This document shows, piece after piece, positions 19,001-26,307 of a DNA stretch of 64,000 nucleotides. Under the pieces are notes generated by a model, which was not told where the DNA came from, made no database searches, and worked only from the letters and a program-made list of their open reading frames with translations. Source of the stretch: Chromohalobacter israelensis (GTDB taxonomy: Bacteria > Pseudomonadota > Gammaproteobacteria > Pseudomonadales > Halomonadaceae); the NCBI GenBank assembly GCA_000761475.1, contig JQNW01000001.1, positions 434,001-498,000 on the forward strand, in the 5' to 3' direction. Each line of letters begins with the position of its first letter. Within the stretch, counting starts at the first letter, position 1. The translations under genes were made by a program, and so were the position numbers.

Positions 19001-19791
19001 TCGGGGGTACGGGTCTGCGGGACGTTGGAACCCCAGGCGATGATGTAGCCGGCGTTGTACCAGTCGGCGGACTCGGGCACGTCGGTCTGCTCGCCCCAGG
19101 TCATCGGCGAGGCCGGCGGCAGGTCGCAGTACCAGTCGTAGAAGCTCATGCAGACACCGCCGATCAGCGACAGATAGCGGCTGCCCGCCGCGTAGCTGAC
19201 CATGGACATCGCCGGAATCGGCGAGAAGCCGATGATGCGGTCCGGTCCATACTGTTTGGCGGTGTAGACATTGGAGGCGGCGACCAGCTCGTTGAGCTCG
19301 TCCCAGTCGGCGCGCACGAAGCCGCCCATGCCGCGGGCGCTCTTGTACTGCCTGGCCTTGGCCGGATCTTCGACGATGGAGGCCCAGGCTTCCACCGGAT
19401 CGCCCTTGGCTTCCAAGGCCTCCCGCCACAGCTTGAGCAGAGGCTTGCGCACCAGCGGGTGCTTGAGCCGGTTGGCGCTGTAGATATACCAGGAGTAGCT
19501 GGCCCCGCGCGGGCAGCCACGTGGCTCATGATTGGGCAGGTCCGGACGGGTACGCGGATAGTCGGTCTGCTGGGTTTCCCAGGTGACCAGACCATTCTTG
19601 ACATAGATCTTCCAACTGCACGATCCGGTGCAGTTCACGCCATGAGTGGAGCGTACGACCTTGTCGTGCTGCCAGCGCTGCCGGTATCCGTTCTCCCACT
19701 CGCGGTTCTCATCGCGCGTTTCACCGTGCCCGCCTGCGAAAGGCTCGGGCCGACGTTTCAGATACGCCAGGCGGTCCAGAAAATGGCTCAT
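16009..19791 (-). CDS. narG: Respiratory nitrate reductase alpha subunit, Mo-bisMGD
   Basis: Catalytic subunit reducing nitrate to nitrite on the cytoplasmic side of the membrane. 1260 residues, standard for NarG. The N-terminal FS0 cluster ligands His and Cys are in STHGVNCTGSCSWK, with the last Cys in EPRGCPRGASYSWY. The molybdenum ligand Asp is in FYDWYCDLPPASP near residue 222. There is no twin-arginine leader, so it is the membrane-bound cytoplasmic type, not Nap. It follows narK after 13 bp and overlaps narH by 4 bp. Confidence 0.98.
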   Translation of the reverse strand: MSHFLDRLAYLKRRPEPFAGGHGETRDENREWENGYRQRWQHDKVVRSTHGVNCTGSCSWKIYVKNGLVTWETQQTDYPRTRPDLPNHEPRGCPRGASYSWYIYSANRLKHPLVRKPLLKLWREALEAKGDPVEAWASIVEDPAKARQYKSARGMGGFVRADWDELNELVAASNVYTAKQYGPDRIIGFSPIPAMSMVSYAAGSRYLSLIGGVCMSFYDWYCDLPPASPMTWGEQTDVPESADWYNAGYIIAWGSNVPQTRTPDAHFFTEVRYKGTKTVAITPDYAEVAKLTDEWLSAKQGTDAALAMAMGHVILKEFHLDRPSAYFTDYVRRYSDMPFLVELEAREDGSYAPGRQMRASDFEASLGQGNNPEWKTVAWDETRDRLVVPRGSIGFRWGEAEGHQGKWNLEPLDADGAEIKPLLTLAEAHDEVAKVAFPYFGGIAHEHFEHVKSGGASDELLFHSLPAKRLTRADGSEVLAVTVFDLMCANYGIDRGFGEDDGATAFDQLKPYTPAWQEKITGVPAEQCLRIAREFAANADKTRGRSMIIVGAGMNHWYHMDMNYRGLINMLVMCGCIGQSGGGWSHYVGQEKLRPQTGWLPLAFGLDWQRPPRHMNSTSFFYSHSSQWRYEKLQIKEILSPLANPADYSGSLIDFNVRAERMGWLPSAPQLGTNPLRLARSAAEAGMNTADYTVDQLKRGKLAFATEDPDNPRNFPRNLFIWRSNLLGSSGKGHEYMLKYLLGTRHGIQGKDLGDAGGQKPEEVKWHAEAPEGKLDLLVTLDFRMSTTCLYSDIVLPTATWYEKDDLNTSDMHPFIHPLTAATDPAWESRSDWEIFKGIAKAFSKVCVGHLGEETDLVTLPHQHDSPAELAQVEVKDWKKGECAPIPGKTMPALIEVKRHYPETYERFTSVGPLLESIGNGGKGIGWNTEQEVELLGKLNHRKLDGPHKGRPRIESAVDAAEMILTLAPETNGQVAVKAWAALSRITGRDHTHLAHPKKEEKVRFRDIVAQPRKIISSPTWSGLEDEHVSYNAGYTNVHEMIPWRTVSGRQQFYQDHPWMRAFGESLLVYRPPIDTKAAVSVAGPDGAVSKSNGNPEIALNWITPHQKWGIHSTYSDNLLMQTLSRGGPIVWLSEDDAGSIGVEDNDWIELYNANGAIAARAVVSQRVKNGMAMMYHAQERILNVPGSEITGTRGGIHNSVTRVCPKPTHMIGGYAQLSYSFNYYGTVGSNRDEFVIVRKMKKIDWLDGEGNDYEQEAVK

Positions 19792-19804
19792 GGGGCATCT
19801 CTCC

Positions 19805-22486
19805 TCAGCGGCTCGGGTTCATGACGAGGCGGTCCGCCTGAAAGCGGATCTCGGCGTTGGCGCGTGTGTAATAAAACCAGGTCAGTCCCACGCAGATCGC
19901 GTAGAAGACGATGAAGCCGTACAACGCCAGCTCGGCACCACCGGTCAGGGCAATGGAGCTGCCGAACGTCTTGGGAATGAAGAAGGCACCGTAGGCGGCG
20001 ATCGCCGAGGTGAAACCGATGGTCGCCGCCGACTCCTTCTCGCTCTGCTGGCGCTGGGCGTCCGCGTCGAGCGATGGCATCAGCCGCGCCACCTCCTGGC
20101 GGAAGATCTCGGGAATCATCTGGAAGGTGCTGGCGTTGCCCACCCCGGTGAAGAAGAACAGCAGCAGGAACATGGCGAAGAAGCCCCAGAACGCCCCCGG
20201 CTGGTCCTTGATGCCGAGGAAGAACAGCACGCCGGCCACGCAGGCAATCATCGCCGCAAACACCCACAGGGTGACTCGGGCGCCGCCGAAACGGTCGGAG
20301 ATCCAGCCGGTGCCGGCGCGGGACAACGCGCCCACCAGTGGTCCCAGGAAGGCGAACTGCAGCACGTCGACCTCCGGGAACTGGTTGGAGGCCAGCAGTG
20401 GAAAGCCCGCGGAGTAGCCGATGAAGCTGCCGAAGGTGCCGGTGTAGAGCACGCACATCAGCCAGTTGTGCTTGCGCTTGAAGATCACCGCCTGATCCTT
20501 GAACGAGGATCTGGCGCTGGCGATGTCGTTCATGCCGAACCATGCCGCCACGGCACCGAGCAGGATGAACGGCACCCAGACGAAACCGGCGTTCTGCAGC
20601 CACATGCGCTCGCCGTCGTTCAGGGCCTGAGGCTCGCCACCCAGTGCACCGAACACTCCGGCGGTGATCGCCAGCGGGATCAGGAACTGCATGACGCTGA
20701 CACCGAGGTTGCCCAGCCCGGCATTGAGCGCCAGAGCGTTGCCCTTCTCGCGCTTGGGATAGAAGAACGAGATGTTGGCCATGCTCGAGGCGAAGTTGCC
20801 GCCGCCGAAACCGCACAGCAGCGCCAGGATCAGCATCACCAGGTAGGGGGTCTCGGGGTTCTGCACGGCGAAGCCGATCCATAGCGCCGGCAACGCCAGC
20901 GAGGCAGTGGACAGCGCGGTAAAACGCCGGCCGCCGACGATCGGCACCATGAAACTGTAGAAGATGCGTAATGTGGCGCCGGACAGGCCCGGCAGCGCAG
21001 CCAGCCAGAACAGCTGGTTGGAGCTGTAGTCGAAGCCCACCTGGGGCAGCTTGGCCACCACCACCGACCAGACCATCCACACCGCGAAGGCCAGCAGCAG
21101 GTTGGGAATCGAGATCCACAGGTTGCGCGTGGCGATGCGCCTGCCCTTCTCGGCCCAGAAATCCGGATCCTCAGGGCGCCAATCCTGGAGCACGAAGCGG
21201 CTGGGCGTGGACAGCTCCGGCAGGTCGGTGACCTCGTGACCGCTGCGCCACTCCTGGCGACTGGCACGCAGGATCGCGTAGTGCATCCATGCCAGCGCCG
21301 CGCCGGAGACCACGAACAGCAGCATGAAGCAGCTCTGCCAGATGCCCACCACATCGTTGAGCATGCCGAAGGTCAGCGGCAGAAAGAAACCGCCCAGGCC
21401 GCCGACCATGCCCACCACGCCACCGACCGCACCGACATGCTGGGGGTAGTAGCTGGGGATGTGCTTGAACACCGCTGCCTTGCCCAGCGACATGAAGAAG
21501 CCCAGCACCATGATCAGCGCAATGAAGCCGATCAGATTGATGGCAAACGAGAATTCCAGGGTGTCGCGAACGCCTTGCACGCTGTAGTGGGTCGGCGGAT
21601 AGCTGAGCAGGAAGCTGCATGCCACCGAGACAATCAGGGTCCAGTACATCACCCGCCGCGCCCCGTAGCGGTCGGAGAGCCAGCCGCCGAGGATGCGAAA
21701 CAGCGATGCCGGGATGGTATACAGCGCCGCGACGATACCGGCGGCGGTAATGCTCAGGCCGTAGACCTCGACCAGGTAATGCGGCAGCCACAGCGCCAGG
21801 GCGACGAAGCCGCCGAAGACGAAGAAGTAGTACAGCGAGAACCGCCACACGCGCAGCTCGGCCAGTGGCGCCAACTGTTGCGTGAGTGGTACGGCAGCGG
21901 CACGCCGTCGCTCGCTCTGCGGATCGGTCCTGGCCAGCAGCAGGAAGACTATCCCCATCGCCGCCAGGCCCGTTGCATAGACCAGCGCCGCTCCTCTCCA
22001 GTCCAATGCCAGCAGCAGGAAAGGAGCACCGAAGTTGGTCACCGCCGCGCCGATGTTACCGGCGCCGAAGATGCCTAGCGCCGTGCCCTGCCGCTCGCGC
22101 TCGAACCAGGCCGAGGTGTACGCCACGCCGACGATGAACGAGCCGCCGGCCAGGCCGATCCCCAAGGCGGCAAGCAGCAGCATGGGATAGCTGTTGGCGA
22201 ACGTCAGCAGGTAGACGCAGCCGGCGGTGACCAGCATCAACAGGCTGAACACCCAGCGCCCACCGAAGCGGTCGGTGAGAATGCCCAGAAACAGGCGGCT
22301 GATCGATCCGGTGAGCACCGGCGTCGCCATCAGCAGACCGAGCTGGGTGTCCGACAGCGCGAACTCCTGACGGATCTGCAAACCGAGTATGGAAAACAGC
22401 GTCCATACTGCAAAACACACTGTGAAGGCCAGCGTGGAAAGCCCTAGAGCACGACGTTGTTCATTGTGCGTGTTGGCGTTGGCCAT
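19805..22486 (-). CDS. narK: Fused NarK1-NarK2 nitrate/nitrite transporter
   Basis: 893 residues, twice the normal major-facilitator length. The first half (about 1-425) begins QRRALGLSTLAFTVCFAVW and carries RLFLGILTDRFGGRW, as in NarK1-type nitrate/proton symporters. The second half (about 460-893) has the NarK2-type nitrate/nitrite antiporter signatures GFGGGNFASSMANISFFYPK and FTGVGNASTFQMIP. About 24 membrane segments are expected, with a hydrophilic linker near residues 420-460. Such fusions are known, for example in Paracoccus. The start ATG 22486 has GGGAGA at 7-nt spacing. It is the first gene of the nar operon, directly behind an FNR box. Confidence 0.96.
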   Translation of the reverse strand: MANANTHNEQRRALGLSTLAFTVCFAVWTLFSILGLQIRQEFALSDTQLGLLMATPVLTGSISRLFLGILTDRFGGRWVFSLLMLVTAGCVYLLTFANSYPMLLLAALGIGLAGGSFIVGVAYTSAWFERERQGTALGIFGAGNIGAAVTNFGAPFLLLALDWRGAALVYATGLAAMGIVFLLLARTDPQSERRRAAAVPLTQQLAPLAELRVWRFSLYYFFVFGGFVALALWLPHYLVEVYGLSITAAGIVAALYTIPASLFRILGGWLSDRYGARRVMYWTLIVSVACSFLLSYPPTHYSVQGVRDTLEFSFAINLIGFIALIMVLGFFMSLGKAAVFKHIPSYYPQHVGAVGGVVGMVGGLGGFFLPLTFGMLNDVVGIWQSCFMLLFVVSGAALAWMHYAILRASRQEWRSGHEVTDLPELSTPSRFVLQDWRPEDPDFWAEKGRRIATRNLWISIPNLLLAFAVWMVWSVVVAKLPQVGFDYSSNQLFWLAALPGLSGATLRIFYSFMVPIVGGRRFTALSTASLALPALWIGFAVQNPETPYLVMLILALLCGFGGGNFASSMANISFFYPKREKGNALALNAGLGNLGVSVMQFLIPLAITAGVFGALGGEPQALNDGERMWLQNAGFVWVPFILLGAVAAWFGMNDIASARSSFKDQAVIFKRKHNWLMCVLYTGTFGSFIGYSAGFPLLASNQFPEVDVLQFAFLGPLVGALSRAGTGWISDRFGGARVTLWVFAAMIACVAGVLFFLGIKDQPGAFWGFFAMFLLLFFFTGVGNASTFQMIPEIFRQEVARLMPSLDADAQRQQSEKESAATIGFTSAIAAYGAFFIPKTFGSSIALTGGAELALYGFIVFYAICVGLTWFYYTRANAEIRFQADRLVMNPSR

Positions 22487-22523
22487 CTCGTTGTCTCCCT
22501 GCGCCAGTCACATGGCATGCGCC

Positions 22524-22565
22524 ATTCTCTGACAGGGAGGCAAAGGACTTTTTGATTTAGATCAA
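22524..22565 (-). promoter_or_regulatory. FNR/ANR-dependent promoter of the nar operon
   Basis: TTGAT-TTAG-ATCAA (22552-22565) is a perfect FNR-family box. On the minus strand a -10-like GAGAAT at 22529-22524 places the box centre near -41.5, the class II activator position, about 30 bp ahead of the narK start. Anaerobic activation is therefore expected. No NarL heptamers or narXL genes were recognised in the window. Confidence 0.88.
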
Positions 22566-22620
22566 GTGCTCAATGATCGACAACGTCGAGCCAACGCCAT
22601 GACGCATGCCCAAGACTGCC

Positions 22621-23172
22621 TCAATTCAATGGCGAGGGAGCCTCGCGGAACTCGGCATAAAGCGCCGGGTAAGCTTCCTGCAGACGGGCCAGCTCGGCTT
22701 CCGCGCCTTCGGGCATGGCTTTCGCCAGTTGATCCAGGTCGTCCTCGCCGAAATGTTCGCGAATCAGCGGGAACAACTCCTCGCGTTCACCGCGCAGGTA
22801 GGCACGATGCGACTCGAGATAGGCCTTGAGGTCCTCGCTGAACCGGTCCATCGGCACCACCGCGTCCATCAGGATCATGTCGAGATCCTGGGAAAGCCGG
22901 GCCAGACGGGCATTGAGCGCCCGGTAGTCCTCGGACAGACGCTGGCACAACCCGTTGGCCTCCGGCGCCCGTGTGTTCAACTGTTCGGTGCACATCCGTT
23001 CGAGCGGGGCGGTGAAGCCGCTCATGTAATCGAGAATGTAATCCACGACCTCGCGCATCATCTGGAAGTCGGGACGCTCGCCTTCCGCCAGCGTCTTCTG
23101 CTTGAGCTGCAACACGTGCAGCAAACGCGCCATGTTGGCATGGTCTTGGCGCAATTGGGTCAGCATGGGCAT
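22621..23172 (-). CDS. Hemerythrin-like four-helix protein with degenerate metal site
   Basis: 183 residues matching the hemerythrin HHE layout (MPMLTQLRQDHANMARLL at the N-terminus; SHRAYLRGEREELFPLI near residue 125). In canonical members the middle helices carry HHPxE and a further His. Here the first is TAPLE (FTAPLERM) and the later one is LSEDYRAL, so three expected His ligands are absent while the first His and the final H-E pair remain. Start ATG 23172 with AGGAGG at 7 nt. It sits upstream of the narK promoter in the same direction. A link to nitric oxide or oxygen stress around nitrate respiration is only contextual. Confidence 0.75.
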   Translation of the reverse strand: MPMLTQLRQDHANMARLLHVLQLKQKTLAEGERPDFQMMREVVDYILDYMSGFTAPLERMCTEQLNTRAPEANGLCQRLSEDYRALNARLARLSQDLDMILMDAVVPMDRFSEDLKAYLESHRAYLRGEREELFPLIREHFGEDDLDQLAKAMPEGAEAELARLQEAYPALYAEFREAPSPLN

Positions 23173-23304
23173 GGACAGGCCTCCTTTGCAGTCGGCGCGT
23201 GGCAGCGCGGGGTATCCGGCAGCCTATTTGCCAGTTTAGGCGAGAGTCCTCATTGACTCCCGCTCCCCCGATGGGAACAACACCCTACCGGGGCTCGAAT
23301 GTTT

Positions 23305-23318
23305 TACCCTAGCGGGTA
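23305..23318. promoter_or_regulatory. Inverted repeat in the rarA/hemerythrin-like divergent region
   Basis: TACCC-TAGC-GGGTA, a perfect 5-bp-arm palindrome, lies 75 bp upstream of the rarA start in the 220-bp divergent intergenic region. Possible operator; nothing else notable is seen in this gap. Confidence 0.35.
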
Positions 23319-23392
23319 TGACAGGATTACGCCTGTTGGCCGAAAGTCTAGATACGATTTTGGCGACTCGACTCACCCACGGTGGCATACAC

Positions 23393-24727
23393 ATGGACCT
23401 GTTCGCTTCATCCCAACCCGATAACACACCGCTGGCCTACCGGATGCGGCCGCGCCGTCTCGACGACTACGTCGGACAGGAAGCTCTGGTCGGCCCCGGC
23501 AAGCCGTTGCGCCGCATGGCGGAAAGCGGCGCGGTACGCTCGATGATCCTGTGGGGACCGCCGGGCGTGGGCAAGACGACCCTGGCCGACATCCTCGCCG
23601 ATGCCTCGGGCGCCATGCTCGAACGTCTCTCGGCGGTGATGGCCGGCGTCAAGGACATCCGCGCCGCCGTCGAGCGCGCGCGCGAGGGGCAAGCGCGCGG
23701 CCAGCCGACGCTCTTGTTCCTCGACGAGATCCACCGCCTCAACAAGAGCCAGCAGGACGCCCTGTTGCCCCACGTGGAGTCCGGCCTGCTGACGCTGATC
23801 GGCGCCACCACCGAGAACCCTTCCTTCGAGGTCAACTCGGCGCTGCTTTCCCGGGCGCGCGTCTACGTGTTGCGCAAGCTGGAGACCGAGGACCTGCTGC
23901 GCGTATTGCGCCAGGCCCTGGCGGACACGGAGCGCGGCCTCGGAAAACGCCATATCGAGGCCGACGAGGGGGTACTGGAAACGCTGGCACGCTCGGCCTC
24001 CGGCGACGCACGACGCGCCCTGGGTCTGCTGGAGACCGCCTGCGACTTCGCCGAGCCCACCGAGGGTGGCGAGCGCCTGACCCTGCAGGCGCTGCACGAA
24101 GTGCTGGGGCACCAGGCCAGTGCCTTCGACAAGCAGGGCGACCATTATTACGACCTGCTCTCGGCGATCCACAAATCGATACGCTCGTCACGCCCCGATG
24201 CCGCGCTCTTGTACATCGCCCAGTTCACGCAAGGCGGCGGCGATCCGCTCGACGTGGTCCGCCGCCTCGCCGCCATCGCCTCCGAGGACGTCGGCAACGC
24301 CGAGCCCCGCGCCCTGCCGCTGGTGATGGCGGCCTGGGACGCCTATCTGCGCCTGGGCGATTACGAAGGCCAGCGCGCCATCGCGCATGCCGCGCTGCAT
24401 CTCGCCATCGCCCCCAAGAGCAACGCCATCGACCAGGCCTGGAATGCCGCCAAGCAGTTCGTCGCCGCACACCCCGACTTCGAGGTGCCCACCTATCTGC
24501 GCAACGCCCCGACCAAGCTGATGGCGTCCCTCGGCCACGGCGAAGGCTACCGCTACGCGCACAACGAACCCAACGGTTACCCCGCCGGCCGGGCACACGA
24601 CTGCTGGCCCGCGGAGCTTCCCGCGGCCACCTTCTTCGCGCCCACGGAATACGGCCAGGAAAAGCGCTTCAAGCAGATGCAGGCCTGGCGCGCCGAGCTC
24701 GACGCCCAGGCCGATGCATCGTCATGA
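23393..24727 (+). CDS. rarA: Replication-associated recombination protein A (AAA+ ATPase)
   Basis: Clamp-loader-like ATPase acting at stalled replication forks (RarA/MgsA, WRNIP1 family). 444 residues versus 447 in E. coli. Start chosen at ATG 23393 ([20 protein letters not shown]), the conserved N-terminus; the frame is open for 75 bp further upstream. Walker A is [10 protein letters not shown], Walker [10 protein letters not shown], sensor 1 [12 protein letters not shown], and the C-terminal tetramerisation domain includes [12 protein letters not shown] and NEPNGYPAG. The stop is embedded in a short tandem repeat. Confidence 0.97.
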   Translation: MDLFASSQPDNTPLAYRMRPRRLDDYVGQEALVGPGKPLRRMAESGAVRSMILWGPPGVGKTTLADILADASGAMLERLSAVMAGVKDIRAAVERAREGQARGQPTLLFLDEIHRLNKSQQDALLPHVESGLLTLIGATTENPSFEVNSALLSRARVYVLRKLETEDLLRVLRQALADTERGLGKRHIEADEGVLETLARSASGDARRALGLLETACDFAEPTEGGERLTLQALHEVLGHQASAFDKQGDHYYDLLSAIHKSIRSSRPDAALLYIAQFTQGGGDPLDVVRRLAAIASEDVGNAEPRALPLVMAAWDAYLRLGDYEGQRAIAHAALHLAIAPKSNAIDQAWNAAKQFVAAHPDFEVPTYLRNAPTKLMASLGHGEGYRYAHNEPNGYPAGRAHDCWPAELPAATFFAPTEYGQEKRFKQMQAWRAELDAQADASS

Positions 24728-24766
24728 GAGGGGTCATGAAAGTCGTCATGAGAGTGGTCATGAAAA
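24719..24766. repeat. 24-bp tandem duplication at the 3' end of rarA
   Basis: Two 24-bp units (24719-24742 and 24743-24766) differ at two positions. Each is itself two imperfect 12-mers sharing GTCATGA. The rarA stop TGA lies in the first unit, so the duplication is just downstream of the coding region, between convergent rarA and the globin gene. Confidence 0.8.
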
Positions 24767-24791
24767 GGCCCGCCGCCCTCAACGGCGGCGG
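24762..24791 (-). terminator. Terminator overlapping the end of the globin gene
   Basis: Stem CCGCCGCC (24770-24777) with GGCGGCGG (24784-24791), loop 6 nt, followed on the minus strand by GGCCTTTTC. The globin stop codon lies in the loop. It would end the jetABCD-globin transcript. Confidence 0.6.
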
Positions 24792-25171
24792 CACATCTCG
24801 GCAGGATGACGCAGCTGGGTCAGCAAGTAGCGCTTGAGATCATCCGCCGCACCGATTTCCTCCAGCGCCGTCGCCATGCAGGCCAGCCAGGCATCGCGCT
24901 CCTCGGGGCCGATATCCAGGTGACGATGCGCCGCGGGGATGGCGATCGGCCCGAAACGCTCGCGATAACGGCTCGGACCGCCCATCCAGCCGATCAGAAA
25001 CGTCGTCAGCTTGTCACGGGACTCGTCGAGATCGGCGGGGTGCAGGGCGCGAATTCCCCGCGCCTCGGGCAGGCGCTCCATGGCATCATAGAAGCGATCC
25101 ACCAGCTCGCGTACCGCCGCCTCCCCGCCCACGGCGCGCAGCGTGCTGTCACCGACGCCGAATACCGGCAT
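24779..25171 (-). CDS. Group II truncated hemoglobin
   Basis: 130-residue heme protein of the 2-on-2 TrHb2/YjbI group; members bind oxygen or NO and are often linked to oxidative or nitrosative stress. Visible features are the N-terminal YGVGDxS-like FGVGDSTLRAVGG, the B-helix FYDAM with Tyr B10, LTTFLIGWMGGPSRYRERFG, the proximal His in AHRHLDIG, and the G8 Trp in ERDAWLACM. Start taken at ATG 25171 (MPVFGVGD). This is only 2 bp after the jetD stop (TGA-GT-ATG), so the gene is very probably the last cistron of the jetABCD transcript. A terminator overlaps its end. Confidence 0.92.
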   Translation of the reverse strand: MPVFGVGDSTLRAVGGEAAVRELVDRFYDAMERLPEARGIRALHPADLDESRDKLTTFLIGWMGGPSRYRERFGPIAIPAAHRHLDIGPEERDAWLACMATALEEIGAADDLKRYLLTQLRHPAEMCRRR

Positions 25172-25173
25172 AC

Positions 25174-26307
25174 TCAATTCGTCTCCTCTGCGCCCACGAT
25201 ACGCGCAATCCACTGCTGCTCCTGATCGAACTCAAGCGTTTCCCCCGCCAGCCGCTCGATATCACAATCACTTACCCACTCCTGATCGATACCCCGTGTC
25301 CAACCTTGCCCTTGACGCTGCCCTGCCTTACCCGTGGCCTGACTCAATGGGTGGCCGCCCCTTCCCTCCAACCGTTCCATCATCGGACCATAAAGTGCTG
25401 ACAGGCGCATGGCCGGCAGATGCGTTTTCATGCGCAGATAAATCCGTAGCCCTTCGGGATCAAGGTCGCCCCAGTAGGTGATATTCGGTAGCTCCAGCAA
25501 ATCCGCCAACACCATGGGGGACGGCATCTTGCCCACCAGACTAATATGCTGGGCATCCGAGAGCGCCTGACTCAGCGCGAGGCCATAACCAAACTCGCAG
25601 ACCAGCGCAAAATGCATATCCAGTCCTACACGACAGGCAGCGGTAAAGCTTTGCGCATTTTCGATCAAGAGCACGCCCTGCGGCTCTACAGGAACATGCG
25701 CCAGTACCCGCGAATCCGATTGGGCAAAACGCGACGGCTCTATCCCGAAAGCACGTAACAGCTCATTGGGCAATACGGACAGCAATTTACTGCTTTCCAG
25801 TAAATAACGTGAACTGACCGTGTAACTCGTCAACGTATAGGCCGCGGGCAGAGCCCTCGCTAACGTCTTGAGCCCATCCACCAAACGCTGCTGGTCTTCA
25901 CGTGACCATCCGGCCAAACATCCGTCCAGTGCCTGTCGCCAATGGCGCGCTTGTATTTCGTTGAGTGCCAAACCAGCATCGACATTGGGCAATGTCTCCA
26001 ACACCTGCTGAACATAGCGCTCCGCCAACCCCACACGTGGGTTCAAGCCGAGGCGAGGGTCGAGCATCGCCTCTCCACCCTCGCCTTTGACGCTAAGAAT
26101 GCCCGCACGATAAAGCTCCAATAGCGTCCGCTGTGCATACAGTTCGGCTTCGCACCAGCCATTCTTGACCATACGCTTTCTCAGCGTTGCTGCCTGCTGA
26201 CTCGGAGGATGGGCTTTTCCCTGAAGCGCCTGTCGACGCCAATCGGCACTCATCTTGTCAAAGACATGCCGAGCCGCCTCACTCAATTCAGTCATTTTCG
26301 AATGCAT
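25174..26307 (-). CDS. jetD: JetD/MksG-like Toprim nuclease subunit of a Wadjet-type system
   Basis: Nuclease subunit that in Wadjet systems cuts extruded circular plasmid DNA. 377 residues from ATG 26307 (MHSKMTELSE); ATG 26295 is an equally possible start, overlapping the jetC stop by 8 instead of 20 bp. The N-terminal half is helical, as in the DUF3322 part. The C-terminal DUF2220/Toprim-like part has Glu216 in GVLLIENAQSF and the Asp pair 281/283 in YWGDLDPEGLRIY, the expected metal-binding residues, and ends with FDQEQQW. Composition differs sharply from its neighbours: the 60 bases from 25741 hold 28 G+C, while the 60 bases from 28201 in jetC hold 44. That suggests a different origin or replacement of this gene. 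The globin gene follows after 2 bp. Confidence 0.85.
   Translation of the reverse strand: MHSKMTELSEAARHVFDKMSADWRRQALQGKAHPPSQQAATLRKRMVKNGWCEAELYAQRTLLELYRAGILSVKGEGGEAMLDPRLGLNPRVGLAERYVQQVLETLPNVDAGLALNEIQARHWRQALDGCLAGWSREDQQRLVDGLKTLARALPAAYTLTSYTVSSRYLLESSKLLSVLPNELLRAFGIEPSRFAQSDSRVLAHVPVEPQGVLLIENAQSFTAACRVGLDMHFALVCEFGYGLALSQALSDAQHISLVGKMPSPMVLADLLELPNITYWGDLDPEGLRIYLRMKTHLPAMRLSALYGPMMERLEGRGGHPLSQATGKAGQRQGQGWTRGIDQEWVSDCDIERLAGETLEFDQEQQWIARIVGAEETN

Noticed and set aside
16009-19791. Periplasmic (Nap-type) nitrate reductase
   Set aside because: Subunit set, size, missing Tat leader and NarI anchor identify the membrane-bound NarGHI type.
22552-22565. FNR box as a signal for the hemerythrin-like gene
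   Set aside because: The box lies at the 3' side of that gene and at class II distance from narK, so it serves narK.
24719-24766. CRISPR-like repeat
   Set aside because: Only two 24-bp tandem units with no spacers and no cas genes in the window.
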